Below, one piece after another: positions 43,361-51,463 of a stretch of DNA of 64,000 bases. The position numbers and the translations under genes were made by a program. Each line of letters opens with the position of its first letter. Position 1 is the first letter of the stretch. This stretch comes from Rhizobium sp. BK313 (GTDB taxonomy: Bacteria; Pseudomonadota; Alphaproteobacteria; Rhizobiales; Rhizobiaceae): NCBI RefSeq assembly GCF_014193655.1, contig NZ_JACHZQ010000009.1, positions 1 to 64,000 on the forward strand, written 5' to 3'. The notes under the pieces are model-generated. The model did not search any database. It was not told the DNA's origin and saw nothing but the letters and a program-made list of their open reading frames with translations.

Positions 43361-44518
43361 TTATTGATCGACGACCGAGCCGTCGACATGAAGACGGGTG
43401 TGCATCTTTCGGGGGCGATACGGATATTTCTGTGCCGCATCCGGCCGCAGAGTGATGCCGATGCCCGGTTCGTCGCTGATCGTCAGAAAGCCCTCACCGT
43501 CATGTTGCGAGGCGCCGGCGAGGAAACTGTCCGTGTCCGGGCGCTTATCCGTGACGTCCCATGTATCGTTCGGGAATTCCTGCAGCACGAAGTTCGGCGC
43601 AGTCGCCGCAATCTGGAGGCACGCGGCCGTCGACACTGCGCTCAACGGATTGTGTGGCACGACACCGACATGCGACGCCTCAGCAAGGGCCGCGATCTTG
43701 CGGGCGCCGGAAATGCCGCCGACGATGCAGACATCGGGGCGAACCATCTGTACGGCATTCCGCGCCAGAAGCATCTGGAACTCCCACAGCGACGTCATGC
43801 GCTCGCCGGTCGCAATCGGAATGCCGATCTTGTCGGCGACATAGGCCATTTCATCGAGATTATCGGGCGTGACCGGATCTTCCATGAACAGCGGCAGGAA
43901 CTCCTCGATACCCCTGCCAAGCTGAACAGCCTCGAAAGGAACCATTCGTCGATGGATCTCAATGCAGAGATCCATGTCACGACCGGCAATCCTGCGATAT
44001 TCGCGCACCGTATCAATGGCGTCGCCGATCTTCTGCGCATGCGTCTGGAAAAAGGGTACCTCGCGGCGGGAATCAAGAAAGGGCGTCAGGTGACCGACGG
44101 CGGTAAAACCCATTTTTTTGGCATCCTCGATGCCAGCGAAAAGCTCCTCCTTGGTCTCTCCGAAGACATGGTAGTATGCGCGCGCCTTGTCGCGTACCTT
44201 GCCACCAAGAAGAGCGTGTACCGGGGCTTCGAAGTGCTTGCCGGCGATGTCCCAAAGAGCGATATCGATGGCGCTGATTGCTGCCATGATCGCCGAGCCA
44301 CGGAAATGCGCCCAGCGATACATATATTGCCAGTGATGTTCGATGCGCAGCGGGTCCTCGCCCAGGAGGTAATCCTTGAAGCGGGTCACCGCGCCGGCCG
44401 TCGCCTCGTGAAACCCCCAGGCGCCGCCCTCACCCAGACCGACCAATCCGTTATCCGTGCGGATTTCGACGAAGAAATATTTGTCGATAAAAATGCTTTC
44501 GATGCTTTCGATGCGCAT
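43361..44518 (-). CDS. Enolase-superfamily sugar-acid dehydratase (D-galactonate dehydratase-like)
   Basis: A 385 aa enzyme of the mandelate racemase/galactonate dehydratase subgroup. Metal ligands are E187 and the base H189 in CIEIHRR, E213 in FMEDPV, and E239 in ATGERM; the second base is H289 in VVPHNPLS. This is the GalD-type arrangement, with Glu instead of Asp for the first ligand. It should abstract the alpha proton of a sugar acid and eliminate water to a 2-keto-3-deoxy acid. ATG 44518 follows AAGGA by seven bases; the TTG two codons earlier is unlikely. It lies 43 bases after the ABC ATPase gene in one operon. Confidence 0.88.
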   Translation of the reverse strand: MRIESIESIFIDKYFFVEIRTDNGLVGLGEGGAWGFHEATAGAVTRFKDYLLGEDPLRIEHHWQYMYRWAHFRGSAIMAAISAIDIALWDIAGKHFEAPVHALLGGKVRDKARAYYHVFGETKEELFAGIEDAKKMGFTAVGHLTPFLDSRREVPFFQTHAQKIGDAIDTVREYRRIAGRDMDLCIEIHRRMVPFEAVQLGRGIEEFLPLFMEDPVTPDNLDEMAYVADKIGIPIATGERMTSLWEFQMLLARNAVQMVRPDVCIVGGISGARKIAALAEASHVGVVPHNPLSAVSTAACLQIAATAPNFVLQEFPNDTWDVTDKRPDTDSFLAGASQHDGEGFLTISDEPGIGITLRPDAAQKYPYRPRKMHTRLHVDGSVVDQ

Positions 44519-44561
44519 GTGCAAATCCTTTCGTGCCGTTTCGTCCGCAAAGGCGTGCGGC

Positions 44562-45647
44562 TCAATGTTCCGAGATGATGATGACGTCGTCGGGTTCGAT
44601 CCGGATCCGGATGGTTTCGCCGATTGCGGGAGGCCGGCGCGCCGGCAGTTCGGCGCGCAGCGTCACTTCGCCCAACCGCAAACTGCATGTCACGAGCGGG
44701 CCAAGGAAACCGAGGGATTCGATGCGCGCATCGAAGCAATTCGCGCCGGTCTCGTCGCCGGGGATACGGCTGATGCTTTCGGCCCGGATGCAGGCAAGAA
44801 CCGCACCTGACGCACGGGCGTCTTGTCCGCGTGAAAAATGCCCTTCCACGGTTACGCCGCCGGGGAGTGCCACCTGCGCCGTACGATCGCCGGCGGAGCG
44901 AACGACTTCGGCTTCAACGATGTTGGCATTACCGATGAATTCGGCAGCGAACCGGCTGGCCGGCCGCTCGTAAAGGTCGCGCGGCGTGCCCGACTGCATG
45001 ATCCGTCCGTCCTTCATCAGGATGATGCGATCGCTCATCAGCATCGCTTCGGACTGATCATGGGTGACGTAAAGCGAAGTCTGGCCCAGCCGGCGCTGCA
45101 GTTCCACCAATTCGAAGCGCATGCGGTCACGCAGGCCGGCATCGAGATTGCTCAAGGGCTCATCGAACAACAACAGCCGCGGCGAGGTGACGACGGCGCG
45201 GGCAAGCGCCACGCGCTGCTGCTGCCCGCCGCTCAGCTCCGTTCCGTAGCGGTCGGCAAAGCCGTCAAGGCCGACGAGTTTGAGTGCCTCGCCGACTTTC
45301 CTCTCAATATCGGCAGCGGGCTCGCGACGGATGCGCAGCCCATAGGCGACGTTCTCGAAGACCGACATATGCGGCCAGACCGCATAGGACTGGAAGACCA
45401 TGTTGATGCCCCGCTTGTCGGGCGGTACATCACGGCCGTCCGCTGCCATAGTCGCTTCGCCCAGGCGGATGGTTCCGCCGGAGGAACCTTCGAGACCGGC
45501 GATGCATCGCAACGTTGTCGTCTTGCCGCAACCACTCGGACCGAGCAGTGAGACGAATTCACCGTCCTCGACCGTGAAGGAAATATCGCGGACGGCGATC
45601 ACGGCGCCATACGCCACAACAAGATCTTCGACCCTCAGCCTAGCCAT
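44562..45647 (-). CDS. ABC transporter ATP-binding protein (PotA/FbpC type with TOBE domain)
   Basis: ATPase of 361 aa: Walker A GPSGCGKTTTLRC, signature LSGGQQQRVALARAV, Walker B LLLFDEPLSNLD, switch VTHDQSE. The C-terminal third is a TOBE-type regulatory domain (ACIRAESISRIP, then TLRAELPARRPPAIGETIRIRIEPDDVIII). The family serves Fe3+, thiamine, putrescine, phosphonate and sugar-acid importers. Lies between the permease and the dehydratase genes. Confidence 0.92.
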   Translation of the reverse strand: MARLRVEDLVVAYGAVIAVRDISFTVEDGEFVSLLGPSGCGKTTTLRCIAGLEGSSGGTIRLGEATMAADGRDVPPDKRGINMVFQSYAVWPHMSVFENVAYGLRIRREPAADIERKVGEALKLVGLDGFADRYGTELSGGQQQRVALARAVVTSPRLLLFDEPLSNLDAGLRDRMRFELVELQRRLGQTSLYVTHDQSEAMLMSDRIILMKDGRIMQSGTPRDLYERPASRFAAEFIGNANIVEAEVVRSAGDRTAQVALPGGVTVEGHFSRGQDARASGAVLACIRAESISRIPGDETGANCFDARIESLGFLGPLVTCSLRLGEVTLRAELPARRPPAIGETIRIRIEPDDVIIISEH

Positions 45648-45661
45648 GAGACTTCCTCCTC

Positions 45662-47395
45662 TTAGGTGGCCTGCGACAGCTTCACGCGCAGCACGAAACG
45701 CCCGATGAAAATACCGGCGCCAAGGATCGCGGTTTGCAGGAGGCCGATGATGGTGGCGTTCTGGACATTGCCGAATTCGAGGTAGTCCCAGGACATGACC
45801 GACAGCACCTTGTTGCTCGGTGATGCCAGCAGTATCGCTGCGCTGATCTCACGGATCGAGAAAATGAAGACCAGGATCCAGGCTGACAGCACGCCCGGCT
45901 TGATCAACACGAAAGTGATCTTGCGCGCCGTGTGCCAATGCGACCCTCCGCAGACGGACGATGCCTCTTCCAGCGACTTGTCTATCTGGATCATCGACGT
46001 GTCGATCATCCGGTAGGCAAAGGGGATGTAGGACGCCACAAAAGCGATCACGAGGATCCAGATCGTTCCATAGGCCGGCGTCATCAAATAGGTCCAAAAG
46101 ATGCCGGTGCCGAAGACGATGCCCGGCACCGCGATCGGAAACATCGCGATATAGTCGAGAATATCGCCGCCCCTCACCCGCAGGCGGCGAACCGCATAGG
46201 CAAGGACGATGCCGAGCGCGACACAAAACGTGGGAGACAGGATGCCGACCAGCAGCGTGTTCCAGATTGACTGCTGAACGGAAACCGATCCGAGAACCGC
46301 CCTGAAATTGGCAAGCGTGAAGTGGGCTTCGAGGATCGACGACGAGGTGAAGCTGGTGAAGGCGACATAGAGCAGCGCCAGGTAAGGCAGGATGATCGCA
46401 AGCACGACGTAGGCCAAGATAAAGAGCAGCGCGGCGAACTGCCAGCCGCGAAGCCGGACAAGCCTGGTACGATACCCCCTTGCGGTCACCGTGACGAAAC
46501 GCGTCGCAACCCGCGAGGCAAAGCGATAGAAAGCCACGCCAATCAGCGATATCCAGAAAAGCAGCGTTCCGATCGCCGCCGCCCGCGAATAATCGAGCGG
46601 AAAAGTGGCGACGGCGCGGTAGATATCGACGGCGAGGAACGGCATAGCCTGCGTGCCGCCGAGCGCGGCCGGGATGGAAAAGGTGCCGCAGGTCAGCACG
46701 AAAACAAAGAAGAAGGCCGAGATGATGGCCGGGCGGACGATCGGAAGCGTGATCTTATAGGCCGTCGTAAACGTGCCGGCACCGTTCAGATAGGACGCCT
46801 CCTCCATCGAGGGATCCATGCCCTTCAGCGCCGAGGACACCGTCATATAGGCATAAGGCACATTGTAGAGGGCCATGATCAGAATGACGCCCGTGGCGCT
46901 GACGACATTGATCACGGCGCCCTGGATGCCGAGGAGGTCGCGAGCCATAACATTGAGCAAGCCCGCGTTCGGCGAGGCCAGGATCAGCCAGGCGAGAGCC
47001 CCGACGAAGGGCGATAGATAGAGCGGCGCAATCACGCATTGCTCCATGAAGCCCCGCGCCCGGATGTCTGTCCGCGACAGCAGCCAGGCAAGTGCGATCC
47101 CGACAAGGCAGGCGATCAGCGAAACGAGAAGCGACGCGCCGATGGTGACGGCAAGCGTCTTCAGATATGGCAGCGTCGTATAGACGGTCTGCAGGCTCCT
47201 CGGGGAAAACTGTGCGCGCGGATCGACAAAGGTTCCCGTCCGCATCGCGCCGAGGAACATCAACAGGATCGGCAGCAGCACCAGTACGGTCAGCAAAATG
47301 CCGAGCGCCAGCGGCAGAGCCAGCCCGCGCCGGCTCCGCAAGCGCTCGGAGCGACCGGCCGGGATGACCTGCGCTTGTGTTTGCGATATCGACAC
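45662..47395 (-). CDS. ABC transporter permease, fused two-domain (FbpB type)
   Basis: A 577 aa permease with two repeated transmembrane halves of about six helices each. Each half has its own EAA loop: EEASYLNGAGTFTTAYKITLPIVRPAI (first half) and EEASSVCGGSHWHTARKITFVLIKPGV (second half). The N-terminal ~30 residues are cytosolic and basic. Fused permeases of this kind are typical of the Fe3+/2-aminoethylphosphonate import family. Nine bases separate it from the binding-protein gene. Confidence 0.93.
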   Translation of the reverse strand: MSISQTQAQVIPAGRSERLRSRRGLALPLALGILLTVLVLLPILLMFLGAMRTGTFVDPRAQFSPRSLQTVYTTLPYLKTLAVTIGASLLVSLIACLVGIALAWLLSRTDIRARGFMEQCVIAPLYLSPFVGALAWLILASPNAGLLNVMARDLLGIQGAVINVVSATGVILIMALYNVPYAYMTVSSALKGMDPSMEEASYLNGAGTFTTAYKITLPIVRPAIISAFFFVFVLTCGTFSIPAALGGTQAMPFLAVDIYRAVATFPLDYSRAAAIGTLLFWISLIGVAFYRFASRVATRFVTVTARGYRTRLVRLRGWQFAALLFILAYVVLAIILPYLALLYVAFTSFTSSSILEAHFTLANFRAVLGSVSVQQSIWNTLLVGILSPTFCVALGIVLAYAVRRLRVRGGDILDYIAMFPIAVPGIVFGTGIFWTYLMTPAYGTIWILVIAFVASYIPFAYRMIDTSMIQIDKSLEEASSVCGGSHWHTARKITFVLIKPGVLSAWILVFIFSIREISAAILLASPSNKVLSVMSWDYLEFGNVQNATIIGLLQTAILGAGIFIGRFVLRVKLSQAT

Positions 47396-47404
47396 GTCGC
47401 TACC

Positions 47405-48538
47405 TCACCGTCCGAAAATCTGGTTCCATTCGGCGATGATGGGTTTGGCCGGATCGACGTAGCCGGGATCGTTCAGGTAATCGAGGTACAGGTCCGCGGG
47501 GTCGGCATACCAATCCTCCTTGTACCAGTCGCCCTTGTTCGCTTTGCGGCCATCGACGGTATCTTCGCGCGCAGACGCAACGCCGGAGAGCTTGAACCAC
47601 TCGGCCTGCCCCTCCTGACTTGCGGCCCACTCCTGAAAGAGTTTCGCCGCGTTGGAGTGTGGCGCATGGGCGGAAATCGCCTGAACAGTGAGATTGGCCG
47701 GCGTCGGCGACGGAAAAATCCAGCGGATCGGCGCGCCCTTGAGATAGAGATTGCCCATATCGCTCTGCGACGCCTGATCGACAATCGCATGTTCGCCAGC
47801 GCCGACCCGGTCATACATCGGCGACTTGCTTTCATAGATCTGCGGTTTCAAAGCAGCGATCTTGGCCTCATAAGCAGGACCGAACTGGTCGCGCTTGCCG
47901 CCTAGAAACATATAGACGAAGGAATAGCTGCTGCCCCCGGATGCCGGCGTCGAGGTGGCCATTCGGCCTGTCCAACGCGGATCGGTCAGGGCCTGCCAGC
48001 CGCCTTCGCGGATCAATTTGTCTTCTTCCGGCGTGACCTTTTGAGAATTCCAGGCAATCCCCATCGCGTTGACGAAGATGGTGTACCAGATGCCTTCCTT
48101 TTTCATCGACGGACGAATGCCAGCGCCGGAGGGAGGCGTATATTCGCCGATCAACCCCTCATCATGGGCGGATTCGATGAGCACCGTATCCGTGATCTGG
48201 ATGACATCGGCAATGTGCTGGCCGACGCGCTCCTCCGTCAGCCACCGATCGAAGAGCGGATAGCTCGGACCGCGGACATTCTGTGTCGTGATGCCATATT
48301 TCTTGGTGAAGGCCGACGTCCAGGTCGCCGTGATGTCGATCGCGGTCGTATGATAATAGGTTAGCGTTCCCTCGGCCTTGGCGGCGGCGATCAGATCGGC
48401 GTCCGGCGCTGCTTGGGCCAGAGCGCGGCCGGAAAAGGGAATCGCGGCGGCAGCAGCGCCTATTGCACCCAGTTGAAGCAAATGTCGCCGGGAAATCTCC
48501 CGACGGAATCCGGGCACGCCATTATTGTCGGTCGTCAT
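47405..48538 (-). CDS. ABC transporter substrate-binding protein (Fe3+/2-AEP family), Tat-exported
   Basis: Periplasmic binding protein of family 1/6, 377 aa. A Tat leader is clear: REISRRHLLQLGAIGAAAAAIP, with cleavage near ALAQA. The mature part starts LIAAAKAEGTLTYYHTTAIDITATWTSAFTKKYGI, typical for this family. The twin tyrosines used for Fe3+ binding are not evident, so an organic acid is more likely, consistent with the dehydratase in the operon. ATG 48538 has GGAGG seven bases upstream; the ATG two codons earlier abuts that site. Confidence 0.9.
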   Translation of the reverse strand: MTTDNNGVPGFRREISRRHLLQLGAIGAAAAAIPFSGRALAQAAPDADLIAAAKAEGTLTYYHTTAIDITATWTSAFTKKYGITTQNVRGPSYPLFDRWLTEERVGQHIADVIQITDTVLIESAHDEGLIGEYTPPSGAGIRPSMKKEGIWYTIFVNAMGIAWNSQKVTPEEDKLIREGGWQALTDPRWTGRMATSTPASGGSSYSFVYMFLGGKRDQFGPAYEAKIAALKPQIYESKSPMYDRVGAGEHAIVDQASQSDMGNLYLKGAPIRWIFPSPTPANLTVQAISAHAPHSNAAKLFQEWAASQEGQAEWFKLSGVASAREDTVDGRKANKGDWYKEDWYADPADLYLDYLNDPGYVDPAKPIIAEWNQIFGR

Positions 48539-48589
48539 TCGCATTCCTCCCTGACAAGGCGACAGGCTCCTCTCCTATCGCCACTTGCT

Positions 48590-48655
48590 ATCCTATATTT
48601 GCGCAAATATAGGATGAGTCAACGCTCGATCGGAAGATTTGCGCAAATATAGGAT
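48590..48655. promoter_or_regulatory. Twin GntR-type operators, one a 26-base perfect palindrome
   Basis: A 26-base perfect palindrome (48590-48615; half-site ATCCTATATTTGC) is followed by a second copy 40 bases on. The 19 bases at 48597-48615 recur exactly at 48637-48655, but the left arm of the second copy is degenerate. Both lie between the divergent binding-protein gene (48538) and the GntR gene (48718). Confidence 0.85.
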
Positions 48656-48717
48656 TTCGTGCAAGAGCCCGACTATTCGTCTATGATCCAGCCTGCGAGC
48701 AACAAAAGGAGTGATTG

Positions 48718-49473
48718 ATGAGGGTGAGTTCCAAGAGTTTGGCCAGCATACCCCCGCTCAATGAACCGGTTTATCTGCGTGTCAAACGGGCGATCGTGGC
48801 CGATCTGGTCTCAGGAGAATTCTTGCCCGGCATGCATCTGACCATCGACACGCTGACAACGCGCTACGGCGTCAGCCATATGCCGATCCGGGAAGCGCTG
48901 CGTCAGTTGGAGGGTGAAGGCATCCTGATCTCGCTCGCCCATCGCGGCTTCAAGATCGAATCAGTGACCGAGGATTACATCCGCAATATCTACGACATCC
49001 GTGTCGGCATCGAATCTCTGCTCGCGCATCGGGCGGCGGAACTGGCGACCGATGAGGACATTCGCGACATCAGAGAGTTGCATGAGAACCTGTCCGCGTT
49101 GATCCGCAGCGGCGGCGGGGTGCCTGCTGCGCTTGAGAACGTCAAATTCCACAAGCGGATCTATGCCATCGCCCGCAATCCCGAAGCCGAGCTCATTCTG
49201 GAGGGACGAACGCGCGTTGTGCGCAGTGTTGGCGACGGCTTCGGCGGCTATACGCCCGACGTTTACGAAATTGTCATCGCCGAGCATGAAAAAATGGTCG
49301 TGGCCCTCGAACGAAAGGATCCTAAAGCCGCGGGCGACGCCGTGTTCGATCACGTCAGCGCGGCGCGCGACCGCCTTTTGGCGAAGATGGCGGAGACGCA
49401 CAGGTTCACGTCTGACATCGCGCCGCAAAGCGGAACACAGCCATCCCACGGCATTCCGGGCCAAACCCTTTGA
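48718..49473 (+). CDS. GntR-family (FCD type) transcriptional regulator
   Basis: A 251 aa regulator: winged helix VKRAIVADLVSGEFLPGMHLTIDTLTTRYGVSHMPIREALRQLEGEG, then an FCD domain (VGIESLLAHRAAELATDEDIRDIRELHENL, NVKFHKRIYAIARN, AEHEKMVVALERKD) with the metal- or ligand-binding His residues. AAGGAG stands six bases before ATG 48718. It is divergent from the ABC/dehydratase operon and 28 bases upstream of the mandelate-racemase-like gene, so it probably controls both through the twin palindromes. Confidence 0.9.
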   Translation: MRVSSKSLASIPPLNEPVYLRVKRAIVADLVSGEFLPGMHLTIDTLTTRYGVSHMPIREALRQLEGEGILISLAHRGFKIESVTEDYIRNIYDIRVGIESLLAHRAAELATDEDIRDIRELHENLSALIRSGGGVPAALENVKFHKRIYAIARNPEAELILEGRTRVVRSVGDGFGGYTPDVYEIVIAEHEKMVVALERKDPKAAGDAVFDHVSAARDRLLAKMAETHRFTSDIAPQSGTQPSHGIPGQTL

Positions 49474-49501
49474 CGACCTTATAAGAGCTCAAGAGGATTT
49501 C

Positions 49502-50590
49502 ATGACCATCAAATCTGCCCGCGTCACCGCCTATGCCGCACCCTATGACGAACCAATCACCAACGGCCTTTATACCTACACCCATACGCAAATCGTGGTT
49601 GTCGAGCTGGAGACCAGATCCGGGATCGTGGGCCTCGGATGGACGCATGGTGGCAAGATCGTCTACGAGGCTCTGCGGGAAATAGCGCAGCTCGTCGTCG
49701 GTCAGCCGCTCAACACCGAGCGGATCTGGAAACTCATCTATCAGCCGAAGCTGTTCGGCCGTCGCGGCCTCGAAACCCGCGCCCAGAGCGCCGTCGATAT
49801 CGCCGTCTGGGACGCTATCGGCAAGGAATGCGGCCGATCCGTTCATCAGATGCTGGGCGGCTATCGCGATACGGTGCCGGCCTATATCGCGGGCGGCTAC
49901 TACGGCAAGGGCAAAGGCCTCGACGGCCTGCAGAAGGAAGTTTCGGACAAGGCGGCAAAAGGCGCCAAGGCAATCAAGATGAAGATCGGCGCCGTGCCGC
50001 TGGATGAGGATTTCGCCCGGGTCGATGCGGTCATCGAAGCCGTCGGCCCCGGTGTTTCGGTCCTCACCGATGCCAACAATGCCTATAACCGCCTGGACGC
50101 CCTGAAGATGGCTCGTTTTCTCGAAGAACGCGGTTGTTTCTGGTTCGAGGAGCCGCTTTCGCCGGAAGACAATGCCGGTGCTGCTGACCTCGTTCGCAGG
50201 ACGGATATTCCGATCGCGCTCGGCGAAAACGAATATACCATCACCGGTTTCCGCGACCTGATCACCGCGGGCGCGGCAGACGTGCTCAACGCCGACGCGC
50301 AGATTCTCGGCGGCATCACCGAATGGCAAAAATGCGCCCACTATGCCGATGCCAACCATATCCCGGTTGCGCCGCACGGCGACCAGGAAATCCACGTCCA
50401 TCTGGTTGCCGCCGTGCCGAACGGGCTGATCGTCGAATATTACGACAACAGCCTCAATCGTCTGAAGGACGCGATGTTCCACCAGCAACTCGAGGTGAAC
50501 GCCGACGGCTCCATCAGCGCTCCGACGCGCCCCGGCCTCGGTTTCGACCTCAACCACGCCGCGTTGGAGAAATTCAAGGTCGAAAGTTGA
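49502..50590 (+). CDS. Mandelate racemase-subgroup enolase-superfamily enzyme
   Basis: A 362 aa enzyme with a complete mandelate-racemase-type active site: K159 and K161 (IKMKIG), metal ligands D190 (LTDANNAY), E216 (WFEEPL) and E242 (LGENEY), the D265-H292 dyad (NADAQ, APHGD) and E312 (VEYYDN). From memory of Pseudomonas mandelate racemase, all eight are offset by exactly five residues. The enzyme could racemise or dehydrate a sugar acid or related hydroxy acid. ATG 49502 is in the correct place; the long open frame from 49133 overlaps the regulator gene and is not real. Confidence 0.9.
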   Translation: MTIKSARVTAYAAPYDEPITNGLYTYTHTQIVVVELETRSGIVGLGWTHGGKIVYEALREIAQLVVGQPLNTERIWKLIYQPKLFGRRGLETRAQSAVDIAVWDAIGKECGRSVHQMLGGYRDTVPAYIAGGYYGKGKGLDGLQKEVSDKAAKGAKAIKMKIGAVPLDEDFARVDAVIEAVGPGVSVLTDANNAYNRLDALKMARFLEERGCFWFEEPLSPEDNAGAADLVRRTDIPIALGENEYTITGFRDLITAGAADVLNADAQILGGITEWQKCAHYADANHIPVAPHGDQEIHVHLVAAVPNGLIVEYYDNSLNRLKDAMFHQQLEVNADGSISAPTRPGLGFDLNHAALEKFKVES

Positions 50591-50592
50591 GG

Positions 50593-50638
50593 CGCCAATC
50601 TTTGGATGATGGTGTCCGTGAGGACCTTAGGATTGGCG
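50593..50638. terminator. Hairpin between convergent MR-like and GntR genes
   Basis: CGCCAATC (50593-50600) and GATTGGCG (50631-50638) form an eight-pair stem with a 30-base loop between two convergent stops. The 3' arm overlaps the last codons of the GntR gene. Could terminate both transcripts; no T-run follows. Confidence 0.4.
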
Positions 50639-51271
50639 GATGTGGCGTATCGTCAGACGTTTCAATTCTTCGACATCCCCGGCATCAATGGCATCGATCA
50701 TCAGATGATGCTCCCGCCCTGACTGTTCGACGCGCGCACGGGTGCGCCATTGCGAAACCGGCGCGGAAGAGGTGCGCTGGCGGATCTCGGTGATCAGTTC
50801 CACCAATTCCCTGTTGCCGCCGAGCGTCAGCAATTCGCGGTGGAAGGCAAGATTGGCTTCGTAAAGCTCCAGCATGGTGCCGAGGAGAATCATCTCATCA
50901 AACCGCTTGGCCAGAGCGCGTAGTTTCCGGATGCTCTCGGGCGAAGCGTTCTGGACGATTTCGCCGGCAATCGCCGTCTCCAATATCACGCGGATATCGC
51001 TGACTTCGGCGGCACGGCGGCCGTCCGGCTCATAGACATGATAGCCCCGGTTGGGCACGTGTTCGACAAGCCGCTTCTGCGCCAGCCGGTCCAGTGCGCG
51101 GCGCACTTCCGGCCGCGTACACCCGTAGCGCTTTTCAAGATCGATCTGCTTGAGCCAAGTTCCGGGAGGGAGCAATCCCCCGAGGATATCCTGGAGAATG
51201 AAATCGGTGACATCACGGGTTGCCTCGTCTTCGACAACCGTCTCGCCGCTCTTCAATCCGACATCGCTCAT
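50627..51271 (-). CDS. GntR-family (FCD type) transcriptional regulator
   Basis: A 214 aa regulator with winged helix VTDFILQDILGGLLPPGTWLKQIDLEKRYGCTRPEVRRALDRLAQ and FCD domain (DIRVILETAIAGEIV, ANLAFHRELLTLGGNRELVELITEIRQR, REHHLMIDAIDAGDVEELKRLTIRHI). It is divergent from the M20/M28/ABC operon and separated by about 190 bases that contain a palindrome. It most likely controls that operon. Confidence 0.9.
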   Translation of the reverse strand: MSDVGLKSGETVVEDEATRDVTDFILQDILGGLLPPGTWLKQIDLEKRYGCTRPEVRRALDRLAQKRLVEHVPNRGYHVYEPDGRRAAEVSDIRVILETAIAGEIVQNASPESIRKLRALAKRFDEMILLGTMLELYEANLAFHRELLTLGGNRELVELITEIRQRTSSAPVSQWRTRARVEQSGREHHLMIDAIDAGDVEELKRLTIRHIRQS

Positions 51272-51409
51272 CTCAATTCCCCTGCCACTCTAGCTGCGAT
51301 CGATATCACGTTGGCATGGACTTCTGTAGCCGGTCGTACACAACGCACCGAAAGCTCCCGCTGATGAAAAAATATCCATGCCGATATATTGCGCAAAAAA
51401 TTTTTGTAC

Positions 51410-51431
51410 CCTAAATTGGCGCCAATTTTGG
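51410..51431. promoter_or_regulatory. Probable GntR operator upstream of the M20 gene
   Basis: Palindrome AAATTGGCGCCAATTT (51413-51428, perfect) extended on both sides to 22 bases with a single mismatched pair. It lies 33 bases upstream of the M20 hydrolase start and about 140 bases from the divergent GntR start, a typical position for operator control. Confidence 0.7.
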
Positions 51432-51463
51432 TAACTCTATAATCCGAGCCTCATCGAAACGCC

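Noticed and set aside
49133..49501. N-terminal extension of the mandelate-racemase-like gene
   Set aside because: It overlaps the GntR gene in another frame, and the family start MTIKSARVTAY with its own ribosome-binding site is at 49502.
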